Shown here: piece by piece, positions 50,058-63,400 of the stretch
Numbering within the stretch: position 1 is the stretch's first letter
Layout: each line of letters opens with the position of its first letter
NCBI GenBank assembly: GCA_000442125.1
Contig: KE546977.1
Location: 496,001-560,000, forward strand
Direction: 5' to 3'
Length of the DNA: 64,000 nucleotides
Source: Opeltia flavorubescens
Lineage: Eukaryota; Ascomycota; Lecanoromycetes; Teloschistales; Teloschistaceae
Translations under genes and position numbers: made by a program
Notes under the pieces: model-generated
Databases searched by the model: none
The model's input: only the letters and a program-made list of their open reading frames with translations
Told to the model about the DNA's origin: nothing

Positions 50058-52789
50058 AAATATATACTAGATGGCTATAAGGTATTAAAGAGGGTTAAAT
50101 AAAAAAGGTAAAAGAGGTTAATCTAATAATAATAAAAATATTAATCAAATGCAGCCTATTTTTAAATAAATAATATTTTATTATATATAGTATTATTTAT
50201 ACCAATTTTATTATAAACCTTTTAAATTAAAATTCTAAATAAAAAAATTACTACTCTAAAAAATACTATAATAAAAAAGCGTAAAAAATCAAGTATAAAA
50301 GTTTTTTTAATAAAAATATTAGCTTTTTAATCTATTCTAGATATAGAATTATCGGAACTTTTATTAACTTTTATATAAACTATTTTAATTTTTAATTTTA
50401 TTAAAAGAAAAAGATTGTTTAATAAAATATAAAAATATTAAATTTAGAAATTCTAGAGTTTTATAAAAGAAAGTAATTCTTTTTAATTATATTTTAAAAA
50501 AATCTTAATTATAATATAGTATTGAATAAATCTCGTCTAGTAATAAACTATATAAATTCGGATTATAATTAAAAAGTTTAATTTTAAATCTAATAATATA
50601 GTAAAATACCGATTAAAATATTATAAAAAAAATAAATTATTTCAAAAACTTTATTAATTTAAATCTATTTTTTAAATTCTATATTTATATTTAAAATACT
50701 AAAATACCTTTAACTTATATTAAACAACTTCTTAAATCTTTTTAATTACGTCGATATTGTTATTTAAATTATAAATATTTTTTAAAATATTATATTAAAC
50801 TAGTATCGGGCTATTATTTCGATTCCGGTTTATTTAAATTCTATATTAGAAAAAATAGATTTAAAAGAGAATTTTACTAGTATAAATTTAAATCGAATCT
50901 TTTAATACCTATTTTTTTAAATATTTTTTAATCGTTTCTTTAAAAGAATTAATTTAATTAATTATATCAAATAATAAAAATAATATTTTATTAATAAAAT
51001 TAAGCTATTTATAATCGATCGGTTTATATTAAAATTTTTATATTTATTTACTACGCGCGGCTAGTAAATACAGCTAGTACTAGCGCGGAGCTAGCTTACC
51101 CGAGTTTTTTATATTATAGATCTATTTCTTCCTTCCTTTTTTTTTAAACTCGTATTATACTATATAACTTATTTTACTAGGTTTATAAATCTTAATTTAA
51201 CCTATAATATTTATATTTTTTTATAACCTTTATAACTTTTAAATTACTTTTAATAATATAGTATTAAATAATATACTACTTAATATAAGCTTTAAAATAA
51301 TTAATATTAATATTATAATAAAATTAGCTACGTAATTTATTATTAAAACTATTAGAAATAAATTTAAATCTATATCTAAACTACCTAAAAAATAAAAATA
51401 GTAGTATATAAAGTTATAAAAGATAAAAGCTACTATTAATCGAAACTATACCGCGGTTTCGAAAATTTTTAAAAATTAGAAATAGTTACTAAAATATATT
51501 AATTCGATTAATATAGAATATTAAAAAATAAGAAGCTATATCGAAAAGTTAATATAATTATTAAATATAACTAAAATAAATATTAAAAATCTTAAAATAG
51601 AGATTACTAAAATTAAAAATGTATTATTATTAATTTAAGAATATATTAGGTTATTATAGAACTTTCTAGATAAAAAAATTAAAATAATATAGGTATAAAT
51701 ATAGATATTACTAATATAAAAAATAAGATTAGAATTAAAATACTAGTAATAGAAGTAAATAGTAATAATAAAGATAAATTCTTTAATAACGATTCTANTA
51801 TATCTATTAATATTTAGTAGCCTATTACTCCTATAGCTTTATATAAGTAGGTAAGTAGTATCGGTTCCTAAATTAGCTAGAAATATTTTCTTATTATATT
51901 AGTAATTTTTTAATCCTTTATATTTATTTATTAAATTTAAATTATTATAATTAATAACCGGTTTATTTTATAACGCGACTTTCTTTAATTTAATTATAAT
52001 ATATATAACCCGTTTAATATAATAATTAATACTATTAATTTAAAATATAATTAATAAATTAAATTATACTAATCGTTAAATAAATTTAATTAATACTAGT
52101 TAAATTAAATATATCCTTTTATTTTAAAACCCTAAAATTAATAAATTTTAGTACTTTAATAATAAAAAAACCCTAAATTAAAAATTTATATTAATTTAAA
52201 TTATAGAAGAAATTATTAAAAATCCGTATAAATATTATCGAAAAGAAAACGGTTTATATTTTAACTATATTATAATAAAAGAAGATTTAAATAATCTCTA
52301 TAGGAATTAATATTATTAAAGGTCCGCGTTATATTATAGCTTTTATATATTATTTAATTCTAACTATTTATTTTATTACTAATAAATTTTAGGAGAATAT
52401 AATAAAAAAGTTTATATAATAATAATAGATTTAATATTTTTTAAAACGTATTTAATATCCCGCGATTAAGCGAAATTTAAAAAATATAAATAGGAAAAAG
52501 CTATAATAAAAAAAACAGTAGCGAAGGTATTAAAATAAATAGTATTTATACCTATTAAAAAACGAATTTTAACTAGAATTAATTCGGATATAAAATATTA
52601 TATAAAAAAATATAAATCCGGTTTAACTAAAGTATATTATAATAAAAATATTAAAATTAATAGAAATATAAATAGTAACTATTTTTTTATAAAGAATCTA
52701 GTAGTAATTAATTAAAATAGTCGCGCTTTTTTTATATTGTATAAGTTTACTATATAATTTAAATTTTAAAACCGATTCGATCGTCTTAT
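50058..52789. other. unassigned AT-rich RIP-mutated repeat DNA
   Basis: About 2.7 kb. The + strand from about 51400 to 51850 reads as charged, coiled-coil-like peptide between stops, possibly a decayed gag. A GC-richer patch at about 51053-51110 has near-repeated GCTAGT/CTAGCG motifs. 52000-52170 has AACCCG/AAACCC remnants in tandem AT-rich phrases, reminiscent of 11575-11690. There is one N at 51798. No confident assignment. Confidence 0.45.
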
Positions 52790-52978
52790 TAAAATTATAT
52801 ATATAGAATACTACTTGATTGACTAACCTGGGTTCTACCCACTCTATATATAGATAAATCTAGGGGCTGGGGCTACTTCCACACTAGTCTAACCCGATTG
52901 GGTAAGTAAGGCTCTGCTAAAACTCTATAGGAGTACCCGTTTTAGTATACTTAGCGATATACTATTTATATACTTTTA
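52790..52978 (-). repeat. 189-bp LTR-like repeat, copy 2
   Basis: Reverse complement of 20178-20366 at exactly the same length, with landmarks GATTGACTAACCTGGG, CTCTATATATAG and ATCGGGTTAGAC-type blocks. The sequence just outside its high edge resembles, in reverse complement, the sequence left of copy 1 (a GAGGCGTT/GAAGCGCT phrase). This suggests both are 3' ends of related elements. It may therefore be the 3' LTR of the copia fossil to its right, but no matching 5' LTR was found near 57000. Confidence 0.6.
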
Positions 52979-55900
52979 ATACTTTTATATAAGTACTATA
53001 TTACTAACGCCTCAGTAAAAGATCTAAAAGAAAAAAAGGATATATATATAGTTATATTAATCGAAAAGAAATAGAGAAAATTAGATAAAAGAATAGGAAT
53101 AAGCTCCTATAGACTTATTAGCCCGCTATTCCAATAACTCTAGTAGGCTCTTTAGCGCTAAATAATTCAGTATAGAATAGCTGATATAGAACTCCTATAG
53201 TATTAAACCCTTTATAGCAGCGGCTTATTTTATACGGCGGTAGTATTAGATATATATAATTTTATTATATATTTATTTTATATAGTTCTGTTATCGAGTT
53301 AAATAATATAATAGATATTTTTACCTGTTAACGAGCGGTTGCTAAATATATTTTACTTTTTTTTTTATCCTTTTATAAAGAGGGAAAAAAATACCTGTTT
53401 CTAATAATATAATATACTTCTAATAATATAATATACCCTTTTTACACTTTCGTATATATTTTAAAAATAAAATTTTACTACGAGTTTAAATTCGCGAATT
53501 CTAGATAAAAATAGGCCCGTAGAATATATAGAAATAAAGCCTTTCGTTACTTTATAATAATTTTATACGTTAGTAGCTAGATAAATAGCGGCGAGCTTAT
53601 AGCGGTAGTTATAAGCGGTATATACCTAATTTAATAACGAGGGTTTATAGCTATAAAATATCTAAATATTCTATATAAATATAGCGATAATTAAATAAAA
53701 TTAGTAATACTATTAATAAAAACGTTTATAGTATTATAACGGATTATACTTATAGATTATACTTAAAAGTATACTAAAACCGCGTGTAATACGCCTATAG
53801 CGGATAATCCCTAGTATTTAATAGTAAAAATAAACTTATTCTATAGTTTAATAGATTATTAAAGCTTTTATAGTTTAAAAACGAAAAGTTATAGCGAATT
53901 CTAATAATAATAATAAGAAGAAGCGAGTTAAAAATTTACTTTACGGCGTATATATAATTATCTAGTCTTTATCTTTAGCGGTATTAGGAGTATATAGTTT
54001 TTTAGCTATTAAAAATTTAATATATTATAAAAGCGTTTAAAAGCTAGCTTATTAAAGGTTTTAATAAATCTATTAATAATTTATTTATTTATAAATATAA
54101 AAACTAGGTTTATTATATTTTTATCCAGCTATTTATATAGAAATTTAATTTTAATTTTTATATATTTAATATATCTATAAAATTAAAGGTTCTTTATTAA
54201 AGTAATAACACCCTGGTTATCGCCGTATAGTACTATTATTACTAGCTCCGAATTTAAATTATTTATACTATTAATAGATAATTAATTAAATAAATTTTAT
54301 AGCTAGATTATTTTTTTAATCGCTTAGATTTAACTTTTATATTCTATTTTATAAATAAATAATACTATTATATTTTATCATTTAAATAACCAGCTAATAG
54401 TACTACTACTAATATAGAAGATAAAACTAGATATAGAACGCTATATATTATAATTACTAGCCTAGTTTAAATCCGTCTAGTCTTTTAACTATTCTAGGCC
54501 CCTAATATATACTAAAACTAAATTTTTAGTACTTTATAAATACTAAAAGATCTATTAAATAGTAATAAAGTATAATTATACCGAATTTAATATAAAACGG
54601 CTAACTATTAATATTATATAAATAATATTAGGCCGAGTTCCTAGTATAATATATATTAATAAGCCTATTATACTTTAATATTAACGCTTTAGCTTTACTA
54701 GATACTTATATTATAAATTAGTAGAGAGAATTAAATAGTAATCGGTTATTATTAATATATAAACTAGTTTATATTATATTATTTTATAGTCGCTAAAAAT
54801 TTATTTAATATAAGCTATTTAGTTAAAATAAAAAATACTAGTTTTATAATTTCTAATAACTTTTATACTTAAATAGTAGTTAATAGAACCTAAATTTAAA
54901 ATTTAAAAAATATTATTAAACCGCTTTTTAATAGAATTAATCTTTAAATAATAGCTATAAATAAAAATATTATCTATATATATATTAATAATAATACGCC
55001 TATTATAGAATATATTATAATTAAATAATAAAAGTTAGAAATTAATTATTTTAAAAAAATAAATAAAGTATTTATATTAAGTTTAAAGGCTTTATTTAAG
55101 TTTATATAAAGCTTTATTTAATTTATAGACGAGATTAAAATTATTAAAACTATAAAAGTATTCTATATATATAACCTCTTTAATTTTATTATATAAAAAA
55201 GCTATTTTTATATTTATCTAGTTAATTTTAAAATCTAAAGCAACTATTATAGCGAAAATTACTTTATAATTTATTAGTTTTATTATTAATATAAAGGTTT
55301 TATTATAATTAATATTAAATTATTATAAAAAACTATAAACTACCTATTATATTTTAAACTTCGCGATATTACTATATATATTACGTTTAATTTTAAAAAC
55401 CTAGCAGCTACAAAAAATAAATTATATAAAAGGTAGTAATTGTTTAATATATATTATTTATATATTATTATATTTTAAAAACTCTAGCTCTTTTTTTATT
55501 ACCTATTCCTACTATTTAATATATAGTCTAGCTATCGCTTTTTTATATATTCTAGGCTCTAGAGGGTCACCCTTAGAGCCTATCTTATTAAATAGAGCTA
55601 ATAGAAAAGTAATTAGATCTAGTAATCTAGATAATAATTAAAGGAGATATAGTTATAAATAGCTTTTAAAGGTATTAATTAATATATTAATAAAATAGTT
55701 TTAAATTAAACTAGTTATTTTTATTATAAGCCGTTTACTACGGCGTATCTAGATTATTAATATTAGCGGAAATAAGGATTCTAATAATAAATTCGATATA
55801 GACTATAATAATATCTATAATAAAAATATTAATTAATTATATACCGCGGATTTTTAATCCGCACGTAATACCCGTCTAGAAGATAACCCCCTAATATTTA

Positions 55901-56789
55901 TATATAAGAGCCGCTTTTAACATTTAAAAACTAGTTTAAATTATTTTAATTTATTATTACCATCTTTAATATTATTTATATCTAGATTATTAAATTTATC
56001 GAACTTTATTAAAAAATAGCGAATAATTTTACTATTAAATTTTATTAAAAAGTATATACTATTTAAAAAATAGCTAATATAAGTATAACGTTTAATATAA
56101 AGGTTAAATTTATAAAAATAATATATATAAAAAGGATATATAATTAAATCTAGGATATAAAATTTAAATAGATCTAGTAGGACTTTATATATTTTTTAAT
56201 ACGGTATTATACTATTAAATTTACTATTTAATAATCGAAAATAAAAGAAAACGGCAGTTTTAATAAAAAAAAGTTAATATTTTAGGTCTATACTATTAAT
56301 AATAAATATTAGATAAATTTTATATATAATTATTTATTTAAAGCGTTTAGCGGCCTTATTCTATTATAAATTTTTAATAATAATATATTTCTAATATATA
56401 CCGCGTTTTACGAAATTAATAATAAAAAATCTATTTTTATATTTGTTATTATTATCGCTTTAAAAACGTTTAACTTTATAGAAGCCTATTTTATATAGTA
56501 CCCGAAATTTATTTTAGTAGGTATAAGTGGTTTCGGCGTTCCTAGTTCTATTATAGAATACGCTATAGATTTAAGTTATATTATCCCGGAAGGTTAGTAT
56601 ATAGGCCGTACCGTTATAGGCTATAGAAAGTTAGTAGGGAAACGTTTAAATAAAACCTATAGTATTTAAATAAATTAGTTCTATTAATAATTTATTAAAT
56701 TTAATCGGTAAAATATAAAAATAGCTATATTATTTATTAATAGTATAAAATTTTTATATATAATTATCCAGAATCCTTTTTAAATTAAT
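52979..56789 (-). mobile_element. Ty1/copia retrotransposon fossil (body)
   Basis: A - strand fossil, broken throughout (tens of breaks, no long frame). Seen: reverse transcriptase of Ty1/copia type at about 54690-55340, recognisable by the order and spacing of the family blocks (the TAFL-like, LYGLKQ-like and YVDD-like regions can be sensed). Upstream on the - strand is a linker to integrase (55400-56500) and a gag-like start near 56600-56780. Integrase lying upstream of RT, with no integrase after it, is the copia order. Boundaries are uncertain; the 3' edge could be the LTR-like repeat at 52790-52978. It has RIP texture throughout except around 55560-55590 and beyond 56790. Confidence 0.7.
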
Positions 56790-56930
56790 ACTAGTCGATT
56801 AGTTATATCCTGAGATTGTAAAACGAGCCCTATCCGGTTTAAGGGGCGTAGAGCTAGCTCCAGCCGCTAGACGCGTATTCAGCTGCTGAGCTAGCCTTTT
56901 CGGTCCCTAAGTATAGCTATTTTATTAATA
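56790..56930 (-). other. GC-rich, weakly mutated pocket at the 5' side of the copia fossil
   Basis: About 140 bp with many preserved CpA/TpG and GC blocks (ATCCTGAGATTG, CGGTTTAAGGGGCG, AGCTGCTGAGCTAGCC). On the - strand it lies just upstream of the gag-like start, so it may be the 5' LTR or leader of the copia fossil. It does not match the 189-bp repeat at 52790, which argues against the two forming an LTR pair. Confidence 0.4.
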
Positions 56931-57235
56931 GATAGATAGCTAATAACGATTATTTTTTAGATATTTTTTATTTATTATAAATAAATATATTTATATCTAT
57001 CTTTAGTTTAATAAATATAATTAGTAGTTTATTAAACTATAACTTTATTTATATTATTTATATTATTTAAATCTATAATAATAATACTATAAAACTTTTA
57101 ATTATATATTAATATATATTTAGATACTATAATATATTTTATTTAATAAACTTCCTTAAATATTTATTAAATAATAGTATAATTTTATTATTTTATTATA
57201 TTAGTATCGGTAGATAAAATAATTTATATACTTTA
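56931..57235. other. AT-rich spacer between the copia fossil and family 1 copy C
   Basis: About 300 bp of almost pure A/T. I see nothing in it. The last five bases, CTTTA (57231-57235), should be the left target duplication of copy C, whose partner is outside the window. Confidence 0.6.
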
Positions 57236-57440
57236 TATTGCACAGTAGGTATAGGGTAATAGTATTGTATTGAAGGTAAGAAACTATCTACCTATAAAAT
57301 CTACAAATAAATGAATATAGGCGCCAAGAGGCGCTAAACCCAACTAGGTAAATATACTCAAAAGGCCTCCTTCGGGCCACGGTAGCCACTCAGCCCTACC
57401 TACTTTATTAGCCTTCTACCTATATAGTATAGCCGCAACA
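57236..57440 (-). repeat. 3' LTR of family 1 copy C (205 bp)
   Basis: The right edge reads GCAACA and the left edge TATTGC, giving the TGTTGC/GCAACA-type inverted ends. It keeps many CpA/TpG sites (CACAGTAGG, GGCGCCAAG, CCACTCAGCCC). It is exactly as long as the LTRs of copies A and B. Confidence 0.88.
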
Positions 57441-60400
57441 AATACCGGTAATAAATAAAGCTATTAGCCTCTAATAATAGGCTCTTCCTCGCCGATAAGC
57501 GGCTTTTTAACGTATTCCTACTACTTAATATCAGTATTAGTATCGTTGGCGGCCTTACCGTAGTTTAGAACTGATTCTAGGCTAAAACAGCGCTTATACT
57601 CTTCTACCAGTGCTTTAATATTACCTAGACGGTATTTAGGTATTTACCAGTCGTCTTTAGACCTATAACCAACCTAACGAATAAGGTATTAAATAGAAAA
57701 ACCTCTACCTTTATAAATACAGCGCTTATAAAGGATTCGTTCGATTTCGAACTCTTTATTACTATCGATAACGACTAGGAGTATAGGTATATAGTAGCGC
57801 TAGTAAGGATTATCGTTAGGGTTAGTAGTAGGCTCTAGATATACTACTAATATTATATCGTGAATCTTTATAATAGATAGTAGCTCTAAATAGTAGGCTA
57901 ATAGTCTAATATATTTAATAATTTTAAAAGGGCCTACTAACTATTATTTAATCTTCTTAGAAGTAAGCTCTAGTATACTATAGCCTTAATATAAGTATAT
58001 CTTTACGAAATCGCTAACCTTAAAGTAAACTAGTTAGTAGTATATATTATAGTATTCTTTTATTTTTATTATAGTAAAGGTAATAGTATCTTTAATATCG
58101 ATATATATAGGCCGGTACTCTTCTACGATTACCGGTACTATAATATTCCATATTATAAGTACGTTTACGGGCTCGTTAGCTTCCGGAGTAGTCGGGTTAT
58201 AGCGATAAGCTATCTATATTATAATTAGAAAAGCAGCTAGTTCTTTAACGGGAGCGTCGGCAGGAGCCTTAAGGCCTAGCGTATCTTCTAGCTAGATAGC
58301 TTACTTAGGGTCTAGTAGATATAAAAAGTCTAGTACTTCGCGAGTTTTAAATCCGAATAGTACTTAATTAGGTACTTTAAGCGTAGAACTATAGTTTATA
58401 AAGTTATTAAAAGCCGCTAATATTCGTAAAAGAATAGTAGGCTATAGCCTAGAGTTATCCAGTATAGTAATATAATAGTATATAACGATTTTAGCAATTT
58501 AATTAAACTATTTTAATATACTATCGGTTTGTAGGTACTAGATAGTAGAATACTATAAATCTACCTTTAATACCTTAAATATCTAACGTTATAGCTAACT
58601 AACGAACTTCCTATCGCGATTCGAAATTACTATCTATAATACGCCCTAATTTAGTTTTACTAGTCTATCTAATAGCTATTCAGCCCACTATTTACCGCTT
58701 TAGATAGTCTTTCTAAGTATATAGGTAACTGCCTTAGTAAATTTATTTATTACTAATATACAATAATTGTACCCTTTATATAATTTTAATAAAGTAAGGA
58801 TAAAATCGATAATAAACGTATAAAATAGTTTTATTGGGCTAAATACTAGCTATAGAACTCCGTACAGGCGGTAGCGAGGTATCTAATTGACTTAGTACTA
58901 TAAGTAGTAGCGGATAAATTTATACAGCTTCGTTAATATATTATATATATAGAAGCCTTTCGTTAAGTATTTATGCGTATATATATAGCCGGAGTGGCCT
59001 ATTTTATTATATACTAGCTAGAATACTTTCTTTTCTATATCCGTAGGTATTACTAAGCGTAGGCCTCGCTTATCGTCGTCGAAGTAGAGCAGCCCGTTAA
59101 TAATACGATACGGTAATTTAGTAGTATTATTACCTAGCTTTATATTAGCTTTAATAGATTCCTTAACCTTAATTTAATAGCCTTTTTTAGCGTACCTATT
59201 AATCAATTATTAGCGGAATTCAGCTAATATTTCTACTAGGCTTACTAGAAAATAACGTACTATAAAGGTATCTATATTTAGTAATTCGTCCGTTTCCGGG
59301 CGGTATTTATAGCTAGCGAGCCTCGATAGTACGTCTAGAATAGTATTTATAACTCTAGGCTTATAGCGGATATTAAGTTTAAAGCGTTAAAAGTATTTAG
59401 AAGCTTATATTAAACGGAGGTTAAGCTTTTCTATAGATACTATATTTAAGCTAGTTTAATATAAAATGCTAACTACAGCGGAATAATCCGTGTAGATAAT
59501 AGTAATATATTTAGCTACTTTAATTATATAATAGATTTTCTTTATTATCTAAACGATACCTACGACCTCTAATTTTATAGGCTAATAGCGTATTTTAGCG
59601 TCTAATAGTAAGCGGCTAAGGAATAGAATCGATCGCTTAGATTTCTATTTAGGTTTTTCGCCTACTTTATAGGTAGCCTCGTCTAAATCGTAATAAATAT
59701 AGGCTATAAAACCGAATTCTTTACTAGCGTTTAAGTCTATATATAGTATTAAACTTTTATTAAAGTAGACTAGAATCGATAGCGATAAAAAAAGCTTCTA
59801 TAAATAGTAGAATATATTAAACTCTTTAGGTATAAATACTACTAATAAACTCCGGGTAGTAGCTTTTTTACAAGTATTACTCCTAACGGTAATATCGCGG
59901 TTTATATAAGTTTTACGCTCCTAGAGTAGTTTAATAATAGTTATATAATTACTAATATACTACCGAAGGTAGCCTATTAAGCCTAAATATTTTTTAAGCT
60001 ATCGGAGCGTACGTAGAAACGAGAGCTTTAAAATTACTTCTAGCTTATTTTTTATAGTAGTAAGCCTAAAGGTATTAATCTTCTAGCTTAATAGGTATAC
60101 AGATATATAGCTAATAAACGACTTCGTAGGTAATAAATATAGATTTATAGTATCGAGCGTACTAAAAATCTAGTTAAAATACTCTACGTATTCTTCTACT
60201 AAAGAGGAAAATACTATAATATTATCGATATAGGCTTTATAGAAAGAGCGAAACGGGCGTAAAATCCTATCTATTATTTATTATATATAAGCTAGTAAGT
60301 TTCGGTAACTTATTACCAGTACTTTAAACGTTTCTTACCCTCGATACGAGACTATAGTTAGGTAATAGCGGTACTACTAATTAATCCACTATTAGTAGAA

Positions 60401-63400
60401 GAAGCTTATAAAATCCACCGTAGAAAAGACTTTAGCGCTACGAATTTACGCTAGGATTTCCGTTTATAATAGAACTAGATAGGTATCTAGTATTATAATC
60501 TTATTAAATACCCGAATATTAATAATAATACGGCTTTTAAAACCCTAATTAGTCTCTTTTTAAACTACGAAGTAAGGAAATAAAAATAGGGTGGCTATAA
60601 TAGTCTATTCTATCCAATTTTACTCGTAGAGCTTATTAAAGGCTTTATTAATAACCTCTTTATTATAGGTATTAACTAGGTATATACGGGCTTATCCGGG
60701 CTTATAGATCTACTCCTAATTTTCTATTAATAAAATATCTATATACTCTAACTCCGGCATATTAATCACGTTACCGGTGTCTTACTATAGGCGCGGGTGT
60801 TATTTAATCGGGGCAGCTAGAATAACTTATTTAGCTTATATTCTAAAAATCGTTGCTCTTATAGGATATACTACTTCCGTCCGATAGTTAAGATTAATAA
60901 ATAGTATAATAGCGGTATTTAAAACTACAGCAGCTATTATAGCGGCTATTATACAGCGCTTAAGGTTCTTTAAAAACTATCCAGGCTTTCGCTTTAGCGC
61001 TTTAACAGCTAGTTTATAGTTTTCCGAGCTAATTTAATAGTATTTATTAGCTTTATATTTATAAACGGTACCTAGTTAAGTTTTTATAACTAATTAAATA
61101 AAAAATAGCGAATTATTCCAAACGTAGACTTATTTAAGAATATAATCTATAATATATATATAACTAGCAAGGGTATTTAGAGTTCTTAACTTATAGATAA
61201 GGTTATAGTTATATAAAAGGTTTAAAGGTTTTCGGCGTAGGCTAGCGATTTTAACGGCCTTATTAGCGTATAGCGGTACTATAATATATTAAGTACTATA
61301 GATAATAACGCTTATTCTAGTACCTTTAATACTAGTAGCGATTAGTACTACTATATTATTATAAGAGCTAATAGTTATCGTATTTATAGATAAGTATATA
61401 TTAATATCTTTAAACTTTATAATATTAATACCAATAAATATATTAACATTTAGATCGTCTACTAAATAGAGCTCGCGCGTAATAATAATAAGCTCTATAG
61501 CTCCTTTATTAAGCACGAAAATTTCGATAATTATAAACTTAATAATATCGTATCGCCTCTCACTAATACCTTTAATAGTTATAGGAGCTGGTATTTTCTA
61601 AATTATAGTATATAGCAGCTATTCTAACAGAAATTTTCGGTTAATTAGGCTTATCGTGCAGCTTATATTCTAATAGAAGCTATAATTCTTTACGTTTAAT
61701 TATAAGTAAATATCTATAATTATATAATAATATCCTCGGAAAGTAAAACCTACTATTAGTATATCTTTTACGGTTAAACGAATCAACTAGGGTATCTATA
61801 GCGGCAGCTATTTAATAACCTCTAACTCAACAACCTTTAGCGTATTTTTAGATAGCTTAGCTGGTTCTAAATAAGTTTACGCTAATACTAGTAGAACACT
61901 TAGCTTAATAGTTAGCTTAACCGTGGTAGCTATAGCTAGAAGTGGTTTTTTATTATAGCCGGAGCGTAGGTATCGATATAAGGCGTTATTTAATTTAAAA
62001 ATTTCGTCGTATTTATCGTATTAGTATATTTTAATTAGTTTAAATTCCGCGCGCTTTACTATAATAAAATAGAATTCCACTATATTATTATATTAGTTAG
62101 GATTTTTAGCGGTAGTATATAAAGCTTTATTAGGTTCCTCGTCTACTATATATTCAGCTCTAGTAAAGTCCGTTAATTAATAAAAACCATTCTTATAACT
62201 CTAGTACTATTCCGTTCTATCGACTAGAACCTACTCGCCGGAAGCTTCCTATTAGAAGTAGACTCGCTAATTATTCAGCTAGCAGCTTCTATATAGATTC
62301 CGGCTATTATTACGTTGTTAATAACCGTAGCTTTACTAATTTCCGGTTTAATTTTATTATAGCGGAGTAATCGCTTTAAACAGAAACTATTAACGATTAT
62401 TTTAAACAGTATACTAATTATTTTATATACTAGGCTCGCTTTTAATTAATAGAGCTTACGAAGCCGTAAAAAGATTCCGGTATTAATATATAGTAGGAAA
62501 TATATTCGGTTGGTTTCTTTATATATAGNTCGGGTACGTAAATAGATATCTAGGCGTATAAAAAAGGTTATTTCGTAGCGGCTAGTATACTACTACTCCT
62601 TTATATTATTTACCTTTATTCTTCTATAAAGAGTTTAGTTTTAACGCCTTACGGTTTTTATTACTACTATAAATATCGAACTAATTATTCTTTTTATTTC
62701 GAAGGAACTTATAAAAGGCTTTAATAATAGTTATTATAGTCTTATCCGGAATTAACGTTCGTAGCCGGGTATTAAAATATTTAATACTAATTATTATTTA
62801 AGTACTTTCAGTAGATACTATCTTTATATTTTTCGCCTTAATAATAATATTATTAAAGTATTCTAAAAGGTCCTTTTAAGCCCGTATATTATTAATAATA
62901 TAGCGTATCTATTCTAGTTACGCTAGCGTAGTAGACGGTAACTCGCCGAAATAGTCTTTAAAAAATATATACTATAGTTTAACACCTTCGCTTAATTATA
63001 GCGACTTACAAATAGGCTTATTAATTATAGTAGTAAACTATATAACTACTTCGCCCTATAAATAAAAATCCAGGTTATAATATATTAACGATATATCTAT
63101 TATTTCGTATTTAATTTTTATACGCTATATAAAGGCGTATATATCGTAATAAATATTATATAATTCTATAGATTTTATAAACTATTTATCGCTATCTAGT
63201 TAGAATAAACTAATATTATAAGCCCTCTATTACGACTTAATAATAGCTGGTATAACTATTAGGTTTACTAGTACAGTAATTAGTTAATTCTAAAAATTCT
63301 ATATAAAAAATCCTAGCAGCTAAGCTAGACGGGCGTTTATAAATAGTTACCTATTTAAAGGAGCTTACTACTATTACAACAAATTACCGTTACTTATAGA

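Noticed and set aside
61289-61516. 75-codon open frame on the - strand
   Set aside because: It lies inside the protease-side region of family 1 copy C and is only a chance open stretch of that fossil.
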